The notes: a model not told the origin generated them from the letters alone. Shown: positions 21,053 to 32,803, counted from the stretch's first letter. The stretch is 64,000 bases of DNA from Typhlomys cinereus (GCA_023101885.1 JALPQD010000224.1:2632696-2696695); one strand, 5' to 3'. Translations and numbers: made by a program.

Positions 21053-21890
21053 TTCAAGAAAGTATTTGTTTATGCGTTTGCGTGTTTCTAGTGGTTTCAC
21101 GCATGATACTAGGCAAGTCCCTCCCCCTTCTGAGCTGCATCCAAAACTAATTTTTTTGCTATCTTTCCCTTTAACAGCTTTCCTACCTCTGCTACTTGAA
21201 CGTCTAAGACCTGGCCCCTGTCTCCTTGTCCTCCTCCTGTATCTTCTATCTACTTATTTCATCCATCCATTTAGCAGTCCTGAATGCTGTAGTTTGCTTC
21301 TTTACTTTTTTAGTACCTGAATTTTGCAAAAACACGGATCTCAAAGACCAGGAATCAATCAAGCAAAAAAGTAAGAGGTGTATATTGGACACATAGCTCA
21401 GTAGTAGAGTGCTTATCTTGTAGAGAAGAGTCCCTGTGTTCAAGTCACAACGTGAGGACTGAGGAAAAGGAGTGATAAATGGAAAAAGATGATAAGAATA
21501 ATAAGACAATTCAAAGTAAGTGAACATACACATACATATACACATATTCATACATTCATGTGCACATATATATATATATATACGCACATGTACATAGATA
21601 TTTAAATTTGCATTTCTCTCTTATTTGTTCCTTATGGGCCTCTACTGAGAGAGAAAACATGCTCACAGTACCTTCTGCCTCGCTTTGCATCCACCACACA
21701 CACTTGGTGTCACCTCTGCCCTTTTTTCTTCAGGTCGGGCAGAATCTGACTCCCTTCCACTCAGCCAGGGCACCAGAGATTTCTCTGCAAACCTGGCAGC
21801 CAACATTCTTCCTAAGACTTCCCCCTTCCCCTGCGGCATCCGACTGAGTCTGGTGTTGCTTCACGAGGGTCTTTAGGCACTACTGATGTT
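21053..21890. other. No gene recognised; short AT microsatellite
   Basis: About 840 bases of unassigned sequence. A short (AT)n/CA tract lies at about 21525-21595. No coding pattern. Confidence 0.4.
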
Positions 21891-22275
21891 TGCTTGCATG
21901 TTGCTGATAAAGTCTTTCTTATGATAGACTGGTTACAGTTCTTCGTCCAGCTTGGCAGGAGAGCCCACATCAACACCAAGGACCCAGGGAATTAGCCGCA
22001 CCATGTCCGCATAATGGCTAAGAGAGGGACAATTCTTATTTGCCAGAACGGCATGTCTGGTCAAATATATAGAAGGATGGCTTCTTTTTCAAACGTTTCC
22101 CTCCATCTTACTCACCTCCCCAAGGCCTAGTTCTGCCCACCATGAACCGAGTCTTCCCCATCAACTAGACCAGGTTCGCTCTGGGCTTAACTACTAATTC
22201 TCTGCAAATGTGCCTGGAGCTCAAACCCTCAACCATCAAGTTGACACCTGTAATCTGACTATGATAGTCACTCAC
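21890..22275 (-). mobile_element. LTR-like element (family 2), minus strand
   Basis: One of four copies of a family containing, on the plus strand, 'gtccagcttggcaggagagc', 'cacatcaacaccaaggaccc', 'gcttaactactaattctctg' and 'catcaagttgacacctgtaa'. The copy at 61854-62286, whose ends can be fixed, shows the family behaves like an LTR. Confidence 0.6.
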
Positions 22276-22945
22276 TGGCCTTCGCCATGGCAACCAGAGC
22301 CAGAATGGGGCTCCAACCTTTGCAAGTCTGAGCAGCCTTTGGTGTCACTGGCTTGGAGCCCCCTAGGCTGAGGTCCATGTAAAGGGAAGAGAAATGGATC
22401 AAAGCAATCCCACTCAACCCAACTGGAAGTAGATTAGGGTTTGAAGGGCCCTGTTTGTATGCAGACTGGCTTGCAGAAGAGAGCTGTCTGGGCCTCATGT
22501 ATGGAGCGTGTTCCAAGGTCTTTAAACCTGGTTCCTTCCTGTCTGCTCTACAAGCATACGCTGAGCACACCAGGTTCCAGGTAACCCACCGAGAGCCCCA
22601 GTCCCTGGCCTTGGCCTTCTGGTCCCTGTCCCGCCTCTTAAGGAGCGCTCCACCAGTGGGGGCACTTTGCAAATCCAAACCATCAACTGCTTCCACCACC
22701 GAGCTCTTGTACTCCGGGCTCCTACCTACCCCCTGCCCTTACCACCTTAAGTATCAGACTAAGGACAGACATACATGCAGCAGCCCACTGTGGACCTGCA
22801 CGACCTGCTCCAGTTGTTCCTTCCCGAGGAAACCACAATAAAGGCTTCTGCCCACAGCTGCTCACTTCCCTCAGTCCCCAGTGGCCCTGTGCTCCCCATG
22901 CCACCCCTCCCCTCACTGCTTGGAAACTTAATAATAAACTTTCAA
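22276..22945. other. No gene recognised
   Basis: Open frames of 128-143 codons exist on both strands (22268-22699 minus, 22455-22841 plus). None has a recognisable family. Two AATAAA words (about 22838 and 22929) lie at the end of a plus-strand stretch, so a decayed retrocopy or an unknown 3' exon cannot be excluded. Confidence 0.3.
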
Positions 22946-22949
22946 TAAC

Positions 22950-23092
22950 TGGCTTGTTGGGGAGGACGAGGCAGCCGCAGGAGGATCCCATGAGGAGCTG
23001 GCTAGTCTGGGCTACAGAGGGGATTCCAGGCCAGCCTGGGCTACAGAGGGGATTCCAGACAGGTCTGGACAGTAGAGACCATGTCTTAACCA
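22950..23092 (+). mobile_element. B1-like SINE with internal duplication
   Basis: The wording 'gaggcagccgcaggaggatc' is followed by 'ctgggctacagaggggattc' occurring twice in tandem, at about 23008-23027 and 23038-23057. It reads as a diverged plus-strand B1/B1-dimer-like SINE. Confidence 0.5.
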
Positions 23093-24034
23093 CCATCCAC
23101 CTCCAAAGGTCTCTTCGTCTGGTGTCCTTACCGAATCACGAATTTCTTACCAATCTTTTGTATTTTTAACAGGTGGTACAGTGACCAGGGTGTTTTGGCC
23201 TGAGGCTGGAATAACGTGCCACTGGGCGGCTTTTGGCAGGTCCCAATAGATGGCGAGACAGCCGGAAGGGAGCGCCATCTACTGCTCACCCTCTGCACTT
23301 CAGTCCCAACGGCTGTTGGCATTGCCAGGTTACACGGAAGACACACCTTGAGTGTTTTTTTTTTGGTTTGGTTTTGTTTTCTTTTAAAAGTATTTTGAAA
23401 TGGCTTGTATCGCCATTTCTTTGGTTCCTTCCTCTCCACAAGAAACCAACCTCTCCCCAAGCCACCCTGTAGATATTTGTCTTAGAATATGGGATGATAC
23501 TCTTGTGGGTAGTTCCTTTTTGTACCAATAAGCTAAAATGTACACAAGTTCTTTTCAAAGAGATCAAATGTGACATCTTTTGAAATGTCTTCGAAAGGAC
23601 ACCAGCTACCTAGGTCACATGACCCAGAGCTAGAGAAGCGGACTCGCTTCTTTTCCAGACATTTCTCCCTGCCTCGGTGTGTACAGGAAGTATGCGCTTC
23701 CGAGTCACCCGCATGACTCCAGGCCCCCAGAGGTGGACCAGGCTGATATTGGGGCCACCTCGCTGGGGCTCATGACCGTGGAGTCAGAGCGTCTCCTTAG
23801 AGACCTGCAGCGTGATGTTTAGTGAAAATGAAAGGAAGGAAGAACATTTGGCGTGGGGGCAACTGTTTCACAAGCGCCCGTACTGGCATAGGGTGGGCAG
23901 GCTCCCCAATAAAGAGGTTTATGAACTCTGTGTGGCTGTCCTGCCTGCAGACCCTGACTGTCGCAGCTACTCTGAAGGTGGCAAATAAGTCTGACAAAAG
24001 GGAACCCCACGGGAACAAGGGGTTTGGCTTACAC
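23093..24034. other. No gene recognised; carries one arm of a 30-bp inverted repeat
   Basis: Unassigned sequence of about 940 bases. The only notable structure is the 30-bp arm at 23386-23415 whose exact reverse complement recurs at 24258-24287. Confidence 0.4.
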
Positions 24035-24287
24035 GTGCAGTTACACTTCCTTGTCCAGCTTGGCAGGAGAATTCACACCAACACCAGGAACCAGGGAAAC
24101 TAGCCACACCACATCCCAACATCCACAGGCCTGTGGAGAGAGTAACAATCCTTACGTCAGACCAGCGTGCCTGGCCAACTTCCTCAACCAGCTCCCTCCT
24201 CTTATTCACCTGCCCAGGGTCTAAACGCACCCACCGTGGATGGTCCTCCCCTCCGCCTGGCGATACAAGCCATTTCAAAATACTTTT
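23386..24287. repeat. Perfect 30-bp inverted repeat, arms 902 bp end to end
   Basis: The 30 bases at 23386-23415 (core 'ttttgaaatggcttgtatcg') occur as the exact reverse complement at 24258-24287. Homopolymer T/A runs lie outside each arm. The right arm starts about 8 bases after the family-2 LTR piece breaks off. Whether the arms are transposon ends or a local inverted duplication cannot be told from one copy. Confidence 0.8.
24035..24250 (-). mobile_element. LTR-like element (family 2), first part
   Basis: Contains 'gtccagcttggcaggagaat' and 'cacaccaacaccaggaacca', then breaks off inside the family wording at about 24250. The missing part resumes near 25595, so about 1.34 kb seems to be inserted or rearranged between the pieces. 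Confidence 0.6.
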
Positions 24288-24960
24288 TTTTTTTCCAAAA
24301 AGAAGTGAAAATGCTTCACACAAGGAGACAGATGTCTGCTTTTTTGTGTCCAAGTGCAAACCCCAAGGTGGAACTACCTCTAAGACTACTTGGGGGTCTT
24401 TCTCTCCTTCTAGAAAGTGCTATTAGCCAGTAACAGAAGTTCGAAACCATGACTTTAGGTAGCTAGAAACCCAAGTGGGGGAGGGGGGACTAGATACAGG
24501 AGACAAAAATAAGAGGAAAATAAATAAATATGTTTATGTAACACTTTACAAAATTCGGTGCATACATGTATAAACAAAAACCTATAATTGAGTCCAAGAA
24601 TCCAGGGCTTTTATGCTGGGCAAGTACTGTATCAATGAGTTACACCCTCGGCCCTGAATTCTACTAATTTACACATATATTTCTTATATGTTTCCTACTT
24701 TCCTGTAATTTGAGAATAGCCTACATAAAAATTTATGAAAATAGCTATGTCTTACTTTAAGTATAACTTAGCCTAAATTTCTCAGTCAGACATTCTTCTT
24801 GGGCATGAACACTCCAGGACAATGAGTAATCAACTGAATCGTATCTTCAGCTGGATCCCTTTCTTCTCCTACCCATCAAGCCCAACTTCACCTTTTTTAA
24901 AATCACTTTCTCCCACTTATGACCCCCTTTCTGTTTTCATCACTCACACCACATCCATCC
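24251..24960. other. Insert between two halves of a family-2 LTR; no gene
   Basis: AT-rich, unassigned sequence. It begins with the right arm of the 30-bp inverted repeat (24258-24287) and a T-run. No coding signature. Confidence 0.35.
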
Positions 24961-24963
24961 ATC

Positions 24964-25590
24964 CACACACACACACACACACACATACACACACCACATA
25001 CACACATAAGCACCACACATATCACACACACACATATGCTACATGTACCACACATACACATATAAGCACCACACATATAATCTGCACATAAACACACCAC
25101 ACCACATACACACATACCACATATATACATCACACACACCACATATACACCCACACACCATACACACATGCACACACATACACTGTATATACACACTACC
25201 ACATATATCACAACACATATGCATGCCAGACACACACATGCATACATACATACCACACACATACCACATACACACACACCACATACACAAATGCCACACA
25301 CACCACACATATACACCACACACATATAACATACACAACACATACAAACATACACACCATACACATCACATACACACATACATACCACATAATACACACT
25401 ACACATGCATACTACACATACATACCTGTCACATACACGCACCAAACATACACACACACCACACATACTACACATATATACTACACACACACCACACAGT
25501 CCTATCACACATACACACCACACATTCTTACTCATACATATATACACACATATACACACACTTACATCACACATACACACCACACTCACA
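24964..25590. repeat. CA-rich microsatellite block of about 620 bp
   Basis: Long imperfect array of 'cacaca', 'catacaca' and 'ccacacatat' words. It yields long spurious frames on both strands (His/Thr-rich on plus, Val/Cys-rich on minus), which should be disregarded as genes. Confidence 0.95.
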
Positions 25591-25594
25591 TGAG

Positions 25595-25702
25595 TCAATC
25601 TCCTGCCACCTTACTCAGGCCTTGCCTTAACTACTAGTTCTTCGAAGATGTGCCCAGAGCCCAGCCTTCAGCAGGCAGGTTGACACCTGTGTAACTAGCA
25701 CA
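25595..25702 (-). mobile_element. LTR-like element (family 2), second part
   Basis: 'ccttgccttaactactagtt' and 'caggttgacacctgtgtaac' match the end of family 2. This is the continuation of the piece that stops at about 24250. Confidence 0.6.
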
Positions 25703-26105
25703 CCATCCATTTGTTGATAGACACATAGGCTGATTTCATTCCATTGCTATTGTGACTCAAGTCTCAATAGATGTGAATTTGAAGGTGTCTCCATGGAAGC
25801 ATGTAGAATCCTTATGCCCAATAGTGGTAAAAGCTAGATCATATGTAATTATATTTTTACATTTTTAGGAAATCGTATTGAATTCTGTGGTGGTTACAGA
25901 AGTTGACACTTTACCAGCACTGAAGAAAGGTTTCCCCACATCTCACCAACACTTGCTACAGTTTGTTTTTTATTTTCCCAAAGGCTGAGGATATTGAGCA
26001 GTTTTTTTGCCTGGTTCGTTTGTTAGTTTGCTTCTGGAAATTGATCTCTTGAATATAAAGCAGGCAGTCCTGCATGTAAGGCCAGTTCTTTTTTGCATGC
26101 TTTTT
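25703..26105 (-). mobile_element. Old L1 ORF2 fragment
   Basis: 'catccatttgttgatagaca', 'ccattgctattgtgactcaa' and 'tctcaccaacacttgctaca' are typical antisense L1 ORF2 C-terminal and 3' wording, with no open frame. It is the target into which L1 copy B inserted. Confidence 0.6.
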
Positions 26106-27163
26106 TGTTTGCTTTATTATTTTTTTCTTTTTTTCAAAAATTAATTTTATTTTTATTTTTTATTTATTTTTTTTATTTCAGCTCATACAAACTTATTAGG
26201 TACACCAGTTCCCTCCCTCCCTCCTCCTCCCCCCCATACCCCCTGCTCCCCCTCCCCACCCCTCTCCCTCCCCATTCCCCAGTGCCTCCCACCCCAATTC
26301 CCAGAGAGTCCTTTCTTGTGCATGACTGATTTTCCTCTGGGCCCTCCTCTCCGATGACGTACAAGGACCCAGTGGCCTTTGCCGAACCCTTTCCTGTGTT
26401 CCCCTTAGGTATAGGAACACTGCTGTGGCTGCCAATCCTTTGCCTCCAAGGATCTTGGTGCCTTTAGCAGATGCTAGACTTTGTGAGGTCAACAGTGTGT
26501 TGGACAATGCGCAGGGCATGCAAAGTCCAATTATGATTGCTTCAGCCCTAACTAGTATAGAGTATCTTACATATCATTGCTCCTCCCATCCTTATGCTCT
26601 TACACTCTTACCGCCCCCTCTTCCGCAAATTTCCCTGAGCTTCAAGATGGGGAGAGACTAAGCTGGCCTAGTTCTAGGTGGTTGATATAGAGTCTCTGAA
26701 GTTCTGGATTGTGGTCTGTTGATTTTCTTTTGCAGTTTTGCTGCTCCTGCAATGCCCTTCACTCCATCCTGGTGGGCATTGTATGTTACCCCCTGGCCAG
26801 AGACAAAAAGCTGTTAGAGTCTTGTGATAAAAGCACATTCAAAGGTAGATGTAATAAAAGTGGGAAACCACAGTGAGGGAGGGGTCTATCACTCATTTGC
26901 AAAATTGTTACTTTTTATCTGCCAGACTATATGCCCTCCTCTTCTGGTGAGATCACTCCCCCTCAGTAGTAAATGATCAGGAACAAAAGTCTGTGAACTT
27001 AATCAGATGTCTCATTACTTATTTGGGTCCTTGGTGGAGGCCTATTTTCCCTGCTGTAACATGGTCCCTTCTCTCCTTCTTTCTGGTGTGGCCCTCCTAC
27101 CCCATCCCTCCTGTTCATAATCCTTGGAATTCCTGTCTCTAGGTGGGCTGGGTGGGTTTGGTA

Positions 27164-30100
27164 CTAGGAGCCACCTATTAGGGAGTACATACGGCGCTTA
27201 ATTTTCTGGGTCTGGGATACTTCACTTAATACAATTGTTTCTAATGACATCCATTTCCTGGCAAATTCCAGTAATTCATCATTTTTGATGGCTGAGTAGT
27301 ACTCCATTGTATAGATGTACCACTGTTTCCTTATCCACTCGTCAACTGTTGGACATTTGGGCTGATTCCATGACTTTGCTATTGTAAACAGTGCTGCTAT
27401 GAACATGGTCGTGCTTGTGCTATCGAGGCGAACCTCTGCTGTATGGGGGGTTATTCCCAAAAGTGGAATAGCAGGGTCATATGGCATTTCAATCTTTAAT
27501 TTCTTTAAGCATCTCCAGACGGCTCGCCAGAGTGGCTGTATGAGCCTGCATTCCCACCAGCAATGTAGGAGAGTTCCCCTCTCTCCACATCCTCTCCAGC
27601 ATTTGTCGTTGTTAGTATTGTGGATTTTTGCCATCCTGACCGGGGTGAGATGATATCTCAGGGAAGTTTTGATTTGCATTTCCCTGATGGCTAAAGAAGT
27701 GGAGCATTTTTTCAGATATTTGTTAGACATTTTAATTTCATCCCTGGTAAAGTTTCTTTGAAGTTCCAGGGCCCATTTTTTAATTGGGCCATTGGTTTCC
27801 TTGCTGTTTAGTTTTCTAAGTTCTTTGTGCACTCTGGACAATAGAGCTCTATCAGATATGTGGTTAGTGAAGATTTTCTCCCATTCTGTGGGTTGCCTTT
27901 GAGCTCGCGTTACAATCTCTTTATCTGAACAGAAGCTCTTTAATTTCACAAGATCCCAACTGTTGAGAGTTGGTAGCAGTGACTGTGCCATTGGATGTCT
28001 GTTTAGGAACTGTTGGCCTAGCCCAATCAGCTCGAGGGAGTTCCCTATCCTTTCAACTATGGTTTTTATAGTCTCTGGCCTGATATCAAGGTCCTTGATC
28101 CATTTGGAATTAAGTCTTGTACATGGTGACAAGTATGGGTCCAGCTTTAATCTTCTGCATGTGGAGATCCAGTTTTGCCAGCACCATTTGTTGAAGATGC
28201 TGTTCTTTTTCCATTGGATTCTTTGGGCCCCTTTGTCAAAGACCAAATGGCTGTAACTTTGTGGGCTTATATCTGGGTCTTCAATCCTTATCCATTGATC
28301 TGTGTATCTATTTTGGAGCCAGTACCAGGCTGTCTTTACAACTATGGATTTGTAGTATAGACTAAGGTTTGGTATGGTTATACCTCCAGCTGTGTTTTTG
28401 TTACTCAGGATTGTTTTTGCTATACTGGGTCTTTTGTGCCTCCATATGAACTTTGAGATTGTTTGGTCAACTTCTTTGAAGAATTGCTTTGGGATTTTGA
28501 TTGGTATAGCATTGAATCTGTATATTGCCTTTGGTAGGATGGTCATTTTCACGATGTTGATTCTGCCAATCCAGGAACAAGGGAGGTCTTTCCACCTTCT
28601 GGTGTCTTCTGCAATTTCTTTCTTTAGGGTTTTAAAGTTTTCATTGTAAAGGTCTTTTACCTCCTTAGTTAGGTTTACACCAAGGTATTTCATTTTTTTA
28701 GGGGCTATAATAAATGGTATTGTTTCTCTCAAGGCTTTTTCACTTCTTTCATTCTGGGCATATAGGAAGGCCTCTGATTTTTGCACATTTATTTTGTATC
28801 CTGCCACCCTGCTGAACTTCTCAATTAGTTCCAGGAGCTTCCTGGTGGAGTTTTTGGGATCACTCAGGTATAAGATCATGTCATCTGCAAATAGGGATAG
28901 CTTGACTTCTTCCTTGCCGATTTGAATCCCTCTTATGTCCCTTTCTTGTCTTATGGCTTCAGCTAAGACTTCAAGTACAATATTGAATAGAAGTGGTGAG
29001 AGTGGACAGCCTTGTCTAGTTCCTGATCGAAGTGGGAATGCTTCCAATTGTTCCCCATTGAGCATAATCCTTGCTGTGGGCTTGTTGTATATAGCTTTTA
29101 TTATATTGATAAAGGTTCCTTCCATTCCTACTGTCTCTAGCATTTTGATCATAAAAGGCTGTTGGATCTTGTCAAAAGCTTTTTCTGCATCTATCGAGAG
29201 TATCATGTGGTCTTGGACTTTGGACTGGTTTACATGATGAATTACATTTATTGATTTGCGTATGTTGAACCAACCTTGTGTGCCAGGGATGAAGCCTACT
29301 TGGTCCCCATGAATGATCTTTTTAATATGTTTTTGAATCCGATTTGCTAAGACTTTGTTGAGAATCTTTGCGTCTGTGTTCATCAGGGAGATCAGCCTAT
29401 AGTTTTCTTTTTTAAGCGAATCTTTATTAGGTTTTGGGATTAAAACGATATTAGCTTCATAGAAGGAATTTGGTAGTGTTCCTTCCTTTGCTATTTGATG
29501 GAACAGTTTAAGGAGTATTGGTGTTATTAACTCCTTAAATGTCTGGTAGAACTCTGTGCTGAATCCATCTGGTCCAGGACATTTTTTGGTGGGAAGATTC
29601 GAGATTACTTCCTCAATTTCCTTATATGTTATAGGACTATTTAAATAATTCACAACTTCCTGATTCAATTTAGGTAAGTTGTGTTTACTTAGAAATTCAT
29701 CCATCTCTTTTGTGTTGTCAAACTTCACAGAGTATAAGTTTTTGAAATATGATGTTATAATTCTCTGGATTTCTTGGGTATCAGTAGTGATAACTCCATG
29801 TTCATTTCTAATCTTGTTAATTTGGGTTTTCTCTCTCTTGCTTTTGGTTAGTTTAGCTAGGGGTGTATCAATCTTATTGATTTTTTTCAAAGAACCAGCT
29901 TTTTGACTGGTTGATTTTTTCTATCGTTTTCTTAATCTCGATTTCAGATATTTCTCCCCTTATTTTGCTAATCTCCTCTCTTCTACTACTTTTGGGATCA
30001 GATTGCTCTAGCTTCTCTAAAGCTTTAAGCTGCATTGTTAAGTTGTTTATTTCTGATGTTTCCATTTTTTTGACGTAGGCATTAAGAGCCATGAACTTAC

Positions 30101-30989
30101 CTCTTAGAACAGCTTTCATTGTGTCCCAGAGATTTTGGTAAGTTGTATTTTCGTTATCATTCACTTTCAGGAAATCTTGAATTTCCTTTTTAATTTCTTC
30201 CTGAATCCATGTCTCATTCAGCATCATAGTGTTAAGTTTCCAGGAGTTAGTGTATTTTCTCTTGTTTGATGTGTTGTGGATGTCCAGCTTTAGGCCGTGA
30301 TGGTCTGATAGGGCACAGGTTAGAATTTCAACTTTCTTGTATATGTGTAGATTCATTTTGTGGCCCAATATGTGATCTATCTTGGAGAAAGTTCCGTGTG
30401 CTGCTGAGAAAAATGTGTATTCTTTGGTGCGTGGGTGAAAAGTTCGATAGAGATCTGTGAGGTCCATTTCTTTCAGGGTTTGATTAAGTTCCAAAGTGTC
30501 TCTGTTAAGCTTTTGACCTGTTGATCTATCCCATGTAGAGAGGGCGGTGTTGAAGTCCCCAAGAATTATCGTTTGGGGGTTGATTTCTTGCTTTAGACGC
30601 TGTAGGGTTTTCTTAATGAATGTGGAGGGGCCCGTATTGGGTGCATATATGTTCAGGATTGTGAAGTCTTCCTGGTGAATTGTACCTGTGACTAAAATGT
30701 AGTATCCATCCGTGTCTCTTATAATTTTCTTTGGTTTGAAATCCACTTTGTCTGATAGCATAATGGCTACCCCTGCCTGTTTTCTGCTTCCATTTGCTTG
30801 TAGAATTGTTGACCAGCCTTTTATTTTTAGAGCGTGCCTATCTTTTGTGGTGAGATGGGTTTCCTGCAGGCAGCAGATTGATGGATTGCGATTTTTAATC
30901 CATGTTTGTAATCTGTGTCTCTTGATCGGTGAATTAAGTCCATTAACATTTAGTGTTATAATGGAGAAACTATCGTTAATTCCAGACAT
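27164..30989 (-). pseudogene. L1 ORF2 (copy B), one frameshift from open
   Basis: LINE-1 ORF2 protein nicks DNA with an apurinic-type endonuclease and copies L1 RNA by target-primed reverse transcription. The first frame (30989 down to 29874, 371 residues) holds the endonuclease: N-terminal LNVNGLNSP, QETHL, GDFN and SDHHGL motifs. The second (29890 down to 27164, 908 residues) holds the reverse transcriptase, with the catalytic FADD, and the C-terminal Cys cluster CWRGCG...LHCWWEC. The frames overlap at 29874-29890. There the run of seven T (plus strand) at the frame change is six T in copy C (40023-40030 region), so a one-base homopolymer gain is the likely cause. No other stop interrupts about 1,275 codons. 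Confidence 0.93.
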
Positions 30990-31045
30990 TTATTATGTTT
31001 AGTGGCTTTTATAAGTATATTGCTTCTTTTTTAATGATGTTATAC

Positions 31046-32109
31046 TTACCTTCTGTTCTCCTGGATATGCCTGTTTTTTTCTTCACGCTTGAGTATCATT
31101 TCTAGCATTTTTTGAAGGCCTGGTTTGGTGGCCATGTATCCCTTCAAGTTGTCTTTGTGCTGGAAAATTTTTCTTTCTCCCTCGATCATGACTGATAGTT
31201 TTGCAGGGTAAATCAGCCTGGGTTGACATTTTTGCTCATTCAATACTTGAAGTATGTCTCTCCAAGCTCTTCTTGCTTTTACTGTTTCGACTGAGAAGTC
31301 ATTTGTTATTTTAATAGGTTTACCTTTAAAAGTGACTTGTTTTTTCTCCCTTGAAGCTCTCAGCACCAGTTCTTTATCTTGAATGTGGAGTGTTTTAACT
31401 ATTATTTGCCGCGGCGTGCTTCTATTTTGGTCGTATCTGTTTGGGGTGCGGAATGCCTCTTGTATATGGATGGGCCTCTCTTTTTTAGATGAGGAAAGTT
31501 TTCCTTGATGATCGTTTGAAAAATTTCCTCAGGGGTGGTATTTTGAGATTCTTGCTCCGGTATTCCATGAATACGCATGTTAGGCTTCTTCAGGGTGTCC
31601 CATATCTCTTGGATATTTCTCTCAAGTATCTTTTTGGCTTTAACAACCTCTTCCATTGAGCTGGTTAGTACTCCCACTTTATCTTCAAGGTCTGAAATTC
31701 TGTTTTCTGCTTCGTTAGTTCTGTTGGTAAGACTCTCTGTGGCGTTCTGGGTTGAAGATAACTTGTCTTTTAGCTCAGTTTTAAACTCTGCTTGAGTTTG
31801 TTTTAACTGCTCTATGCCACTTTTTGTTTCTTGCACTGTTTTTCTCAACTCCTCCAGATGTCTGTTGTGTTCCTCTTCAAAGCGATTGATTCGATTATTT
31901 AATTCCTCCCTGATTTCCTCTTTCATAGTATTGAACATGGTAATGATCATATTTTGAAAGTCTTTATCCTGGGTGGGGCTTTCTTGGCCTTTTTCCGTGG
32001 GTTTGTTCTTGTTGGAGTCTAACATTATGGGATTAATTTCTTCAGTGGGAAATTTGTTTACTTGGTTGTTGCTTCTCATGGATTTGCACTTTGACTTTGG
32101 CATTGTCAT
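31046..32109 (-). pseudogene. L1 ORF1 (copy B), one frameshift
   Basis: ORF1p is an RNA chaperone that coats L1 RNA. The frame opens at ATG 32107-32109 (MTMPKSKCK). It contains a long heptad-rich coiled coil (residues about 50-165) and then enters the RRM-like region (KPNMRIHGIPEQ). It loses phase at about 31480-31490. There copies A and C read through a 'taaagaatgag' (minus strand) that is one base shorter here. The true C-terminal frame continues to 31046 (ARRAWRDILQVLNEQKCQPR). Total length would be about 350 residues, normal for rodent ORF1p. A 57-bp spacer precedes ORF2. Confidence 0.9.
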
Positions 32110-32803
32110 TTTAACTCTTAAGATCTCTCAATTTCACTAAACTGAATTATTTGGCCTGTGGTCCTGGTGGGCGGGGTGGGCGGAGACTTACCTAGGTCGT
32201 GGGGTGAGGCCCGGCTGGACCGCGCGCGCGTCCCGACCGGTGGAGCCGGGTGGGGTGCAAAGGGAGGATGGGGGCGACGGCGTGGCGCTATTTAACCCGA
32301 GGGCAGCTGGGGCGGGGCCCGGGCACAGGGGGAGGTTCTCCTCGTCCCTCGGCCCCACGCGCGGCTCCGGCTGGATGGTGGGAGTCAGAGCCGGGTCCCT
32401 GTGGGCCGACCTGGGGTCCCGGTGGGCGGTGCGCGGGGTGGGGGGGTACTCACCAGCTAGGGCGCGGGGTTGAGGCCCGGCTGGACCGCGCGTGCGTCCC
32501 GACCGGCGGAGCGGGTTGGGGTGCAAAAGGGGGGATGGGGGCGATGGCGTGGAGCTATTTAACCCGAGGGCAGCTGGGGCGGGGCCCGGGTGCAGGGGGA
32601 GGTCCTCCTGGTCCCTCGGTCCCGCGTGCGGCTCCGGCTGGATGGTGGGAGTCGGAGCCGGGTCCCTGTGGGCTGATCTGGGGTCCCGGTGGGCGGTGCG
32701 CGGGGGGCGGGGAAACTCACCAGCTAGGGCGCGGCGTTGAGGCCCGGCTGGACCGCGCGCGCGCGTCCCGACCGGCGGAGCGGGTTGGGGTGCAAAAAAG
32801 GGG
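32110..32803 (-). promoter_or_regulatory. L1 copy B 5'UTR: tandem GC-rich promoter monomers
   Basis: Two full monomers, 32206-32471 (266 bp) and 32472-32738 (267 bp), plus a 65-bp partial at 32739-32803, joined to ORF1 by a 96-bp tether (32110-32205). Each unit starts (plus strand) 'gaggcccggctggaccgcgc' and contains 'ctatttaacccgagggcagc' and 'ggctccggctggatggtggg'. This is the same architecture as the A, F, Tf and Gf monomers of mouse L1, where tandem units add promoter strength. The units are highly CpG-rich. Open frames across them are by-products. Confidence 0.92.

Larger units (their letters stand above)
26119..32803 (-). mobile_element. L1 copy B: young, nearly intact LINE-1 with monomeric promoter
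   Basis: A 6,685-bp LINE-1: 3'UTR to 27163, ORF2 27164-30989, ORF1 31046-32109, tether 32110-32205 and tandem promoter monomers 32206-32803. The 13-bp duplication 'tgtttgctttatt' lies at 26106-26118 and 32804-32816. Each ORF is broken by a single 1-nt change only (see the ORF entries), and no later insertion lies inside. It is therefore the youngest L1 here. Copies A and C carry a different 5'UTR. Confidence 0.96.

Noticed and set aside
22268..22841. Candidate gene in overlapping 128- and 143-codon frames
   Set aside because: No recognisable domain and open frames on both strands at once; not enough evidence to call a gene.
24903..25630. Two long frames (231 codons minus, 195 codons plus) over 24903-25630
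   Set aside because: Both are translations of the CA-rich microsatellite (Cys/Val-rich one way, His/Thr-rich the other); no protein signature.
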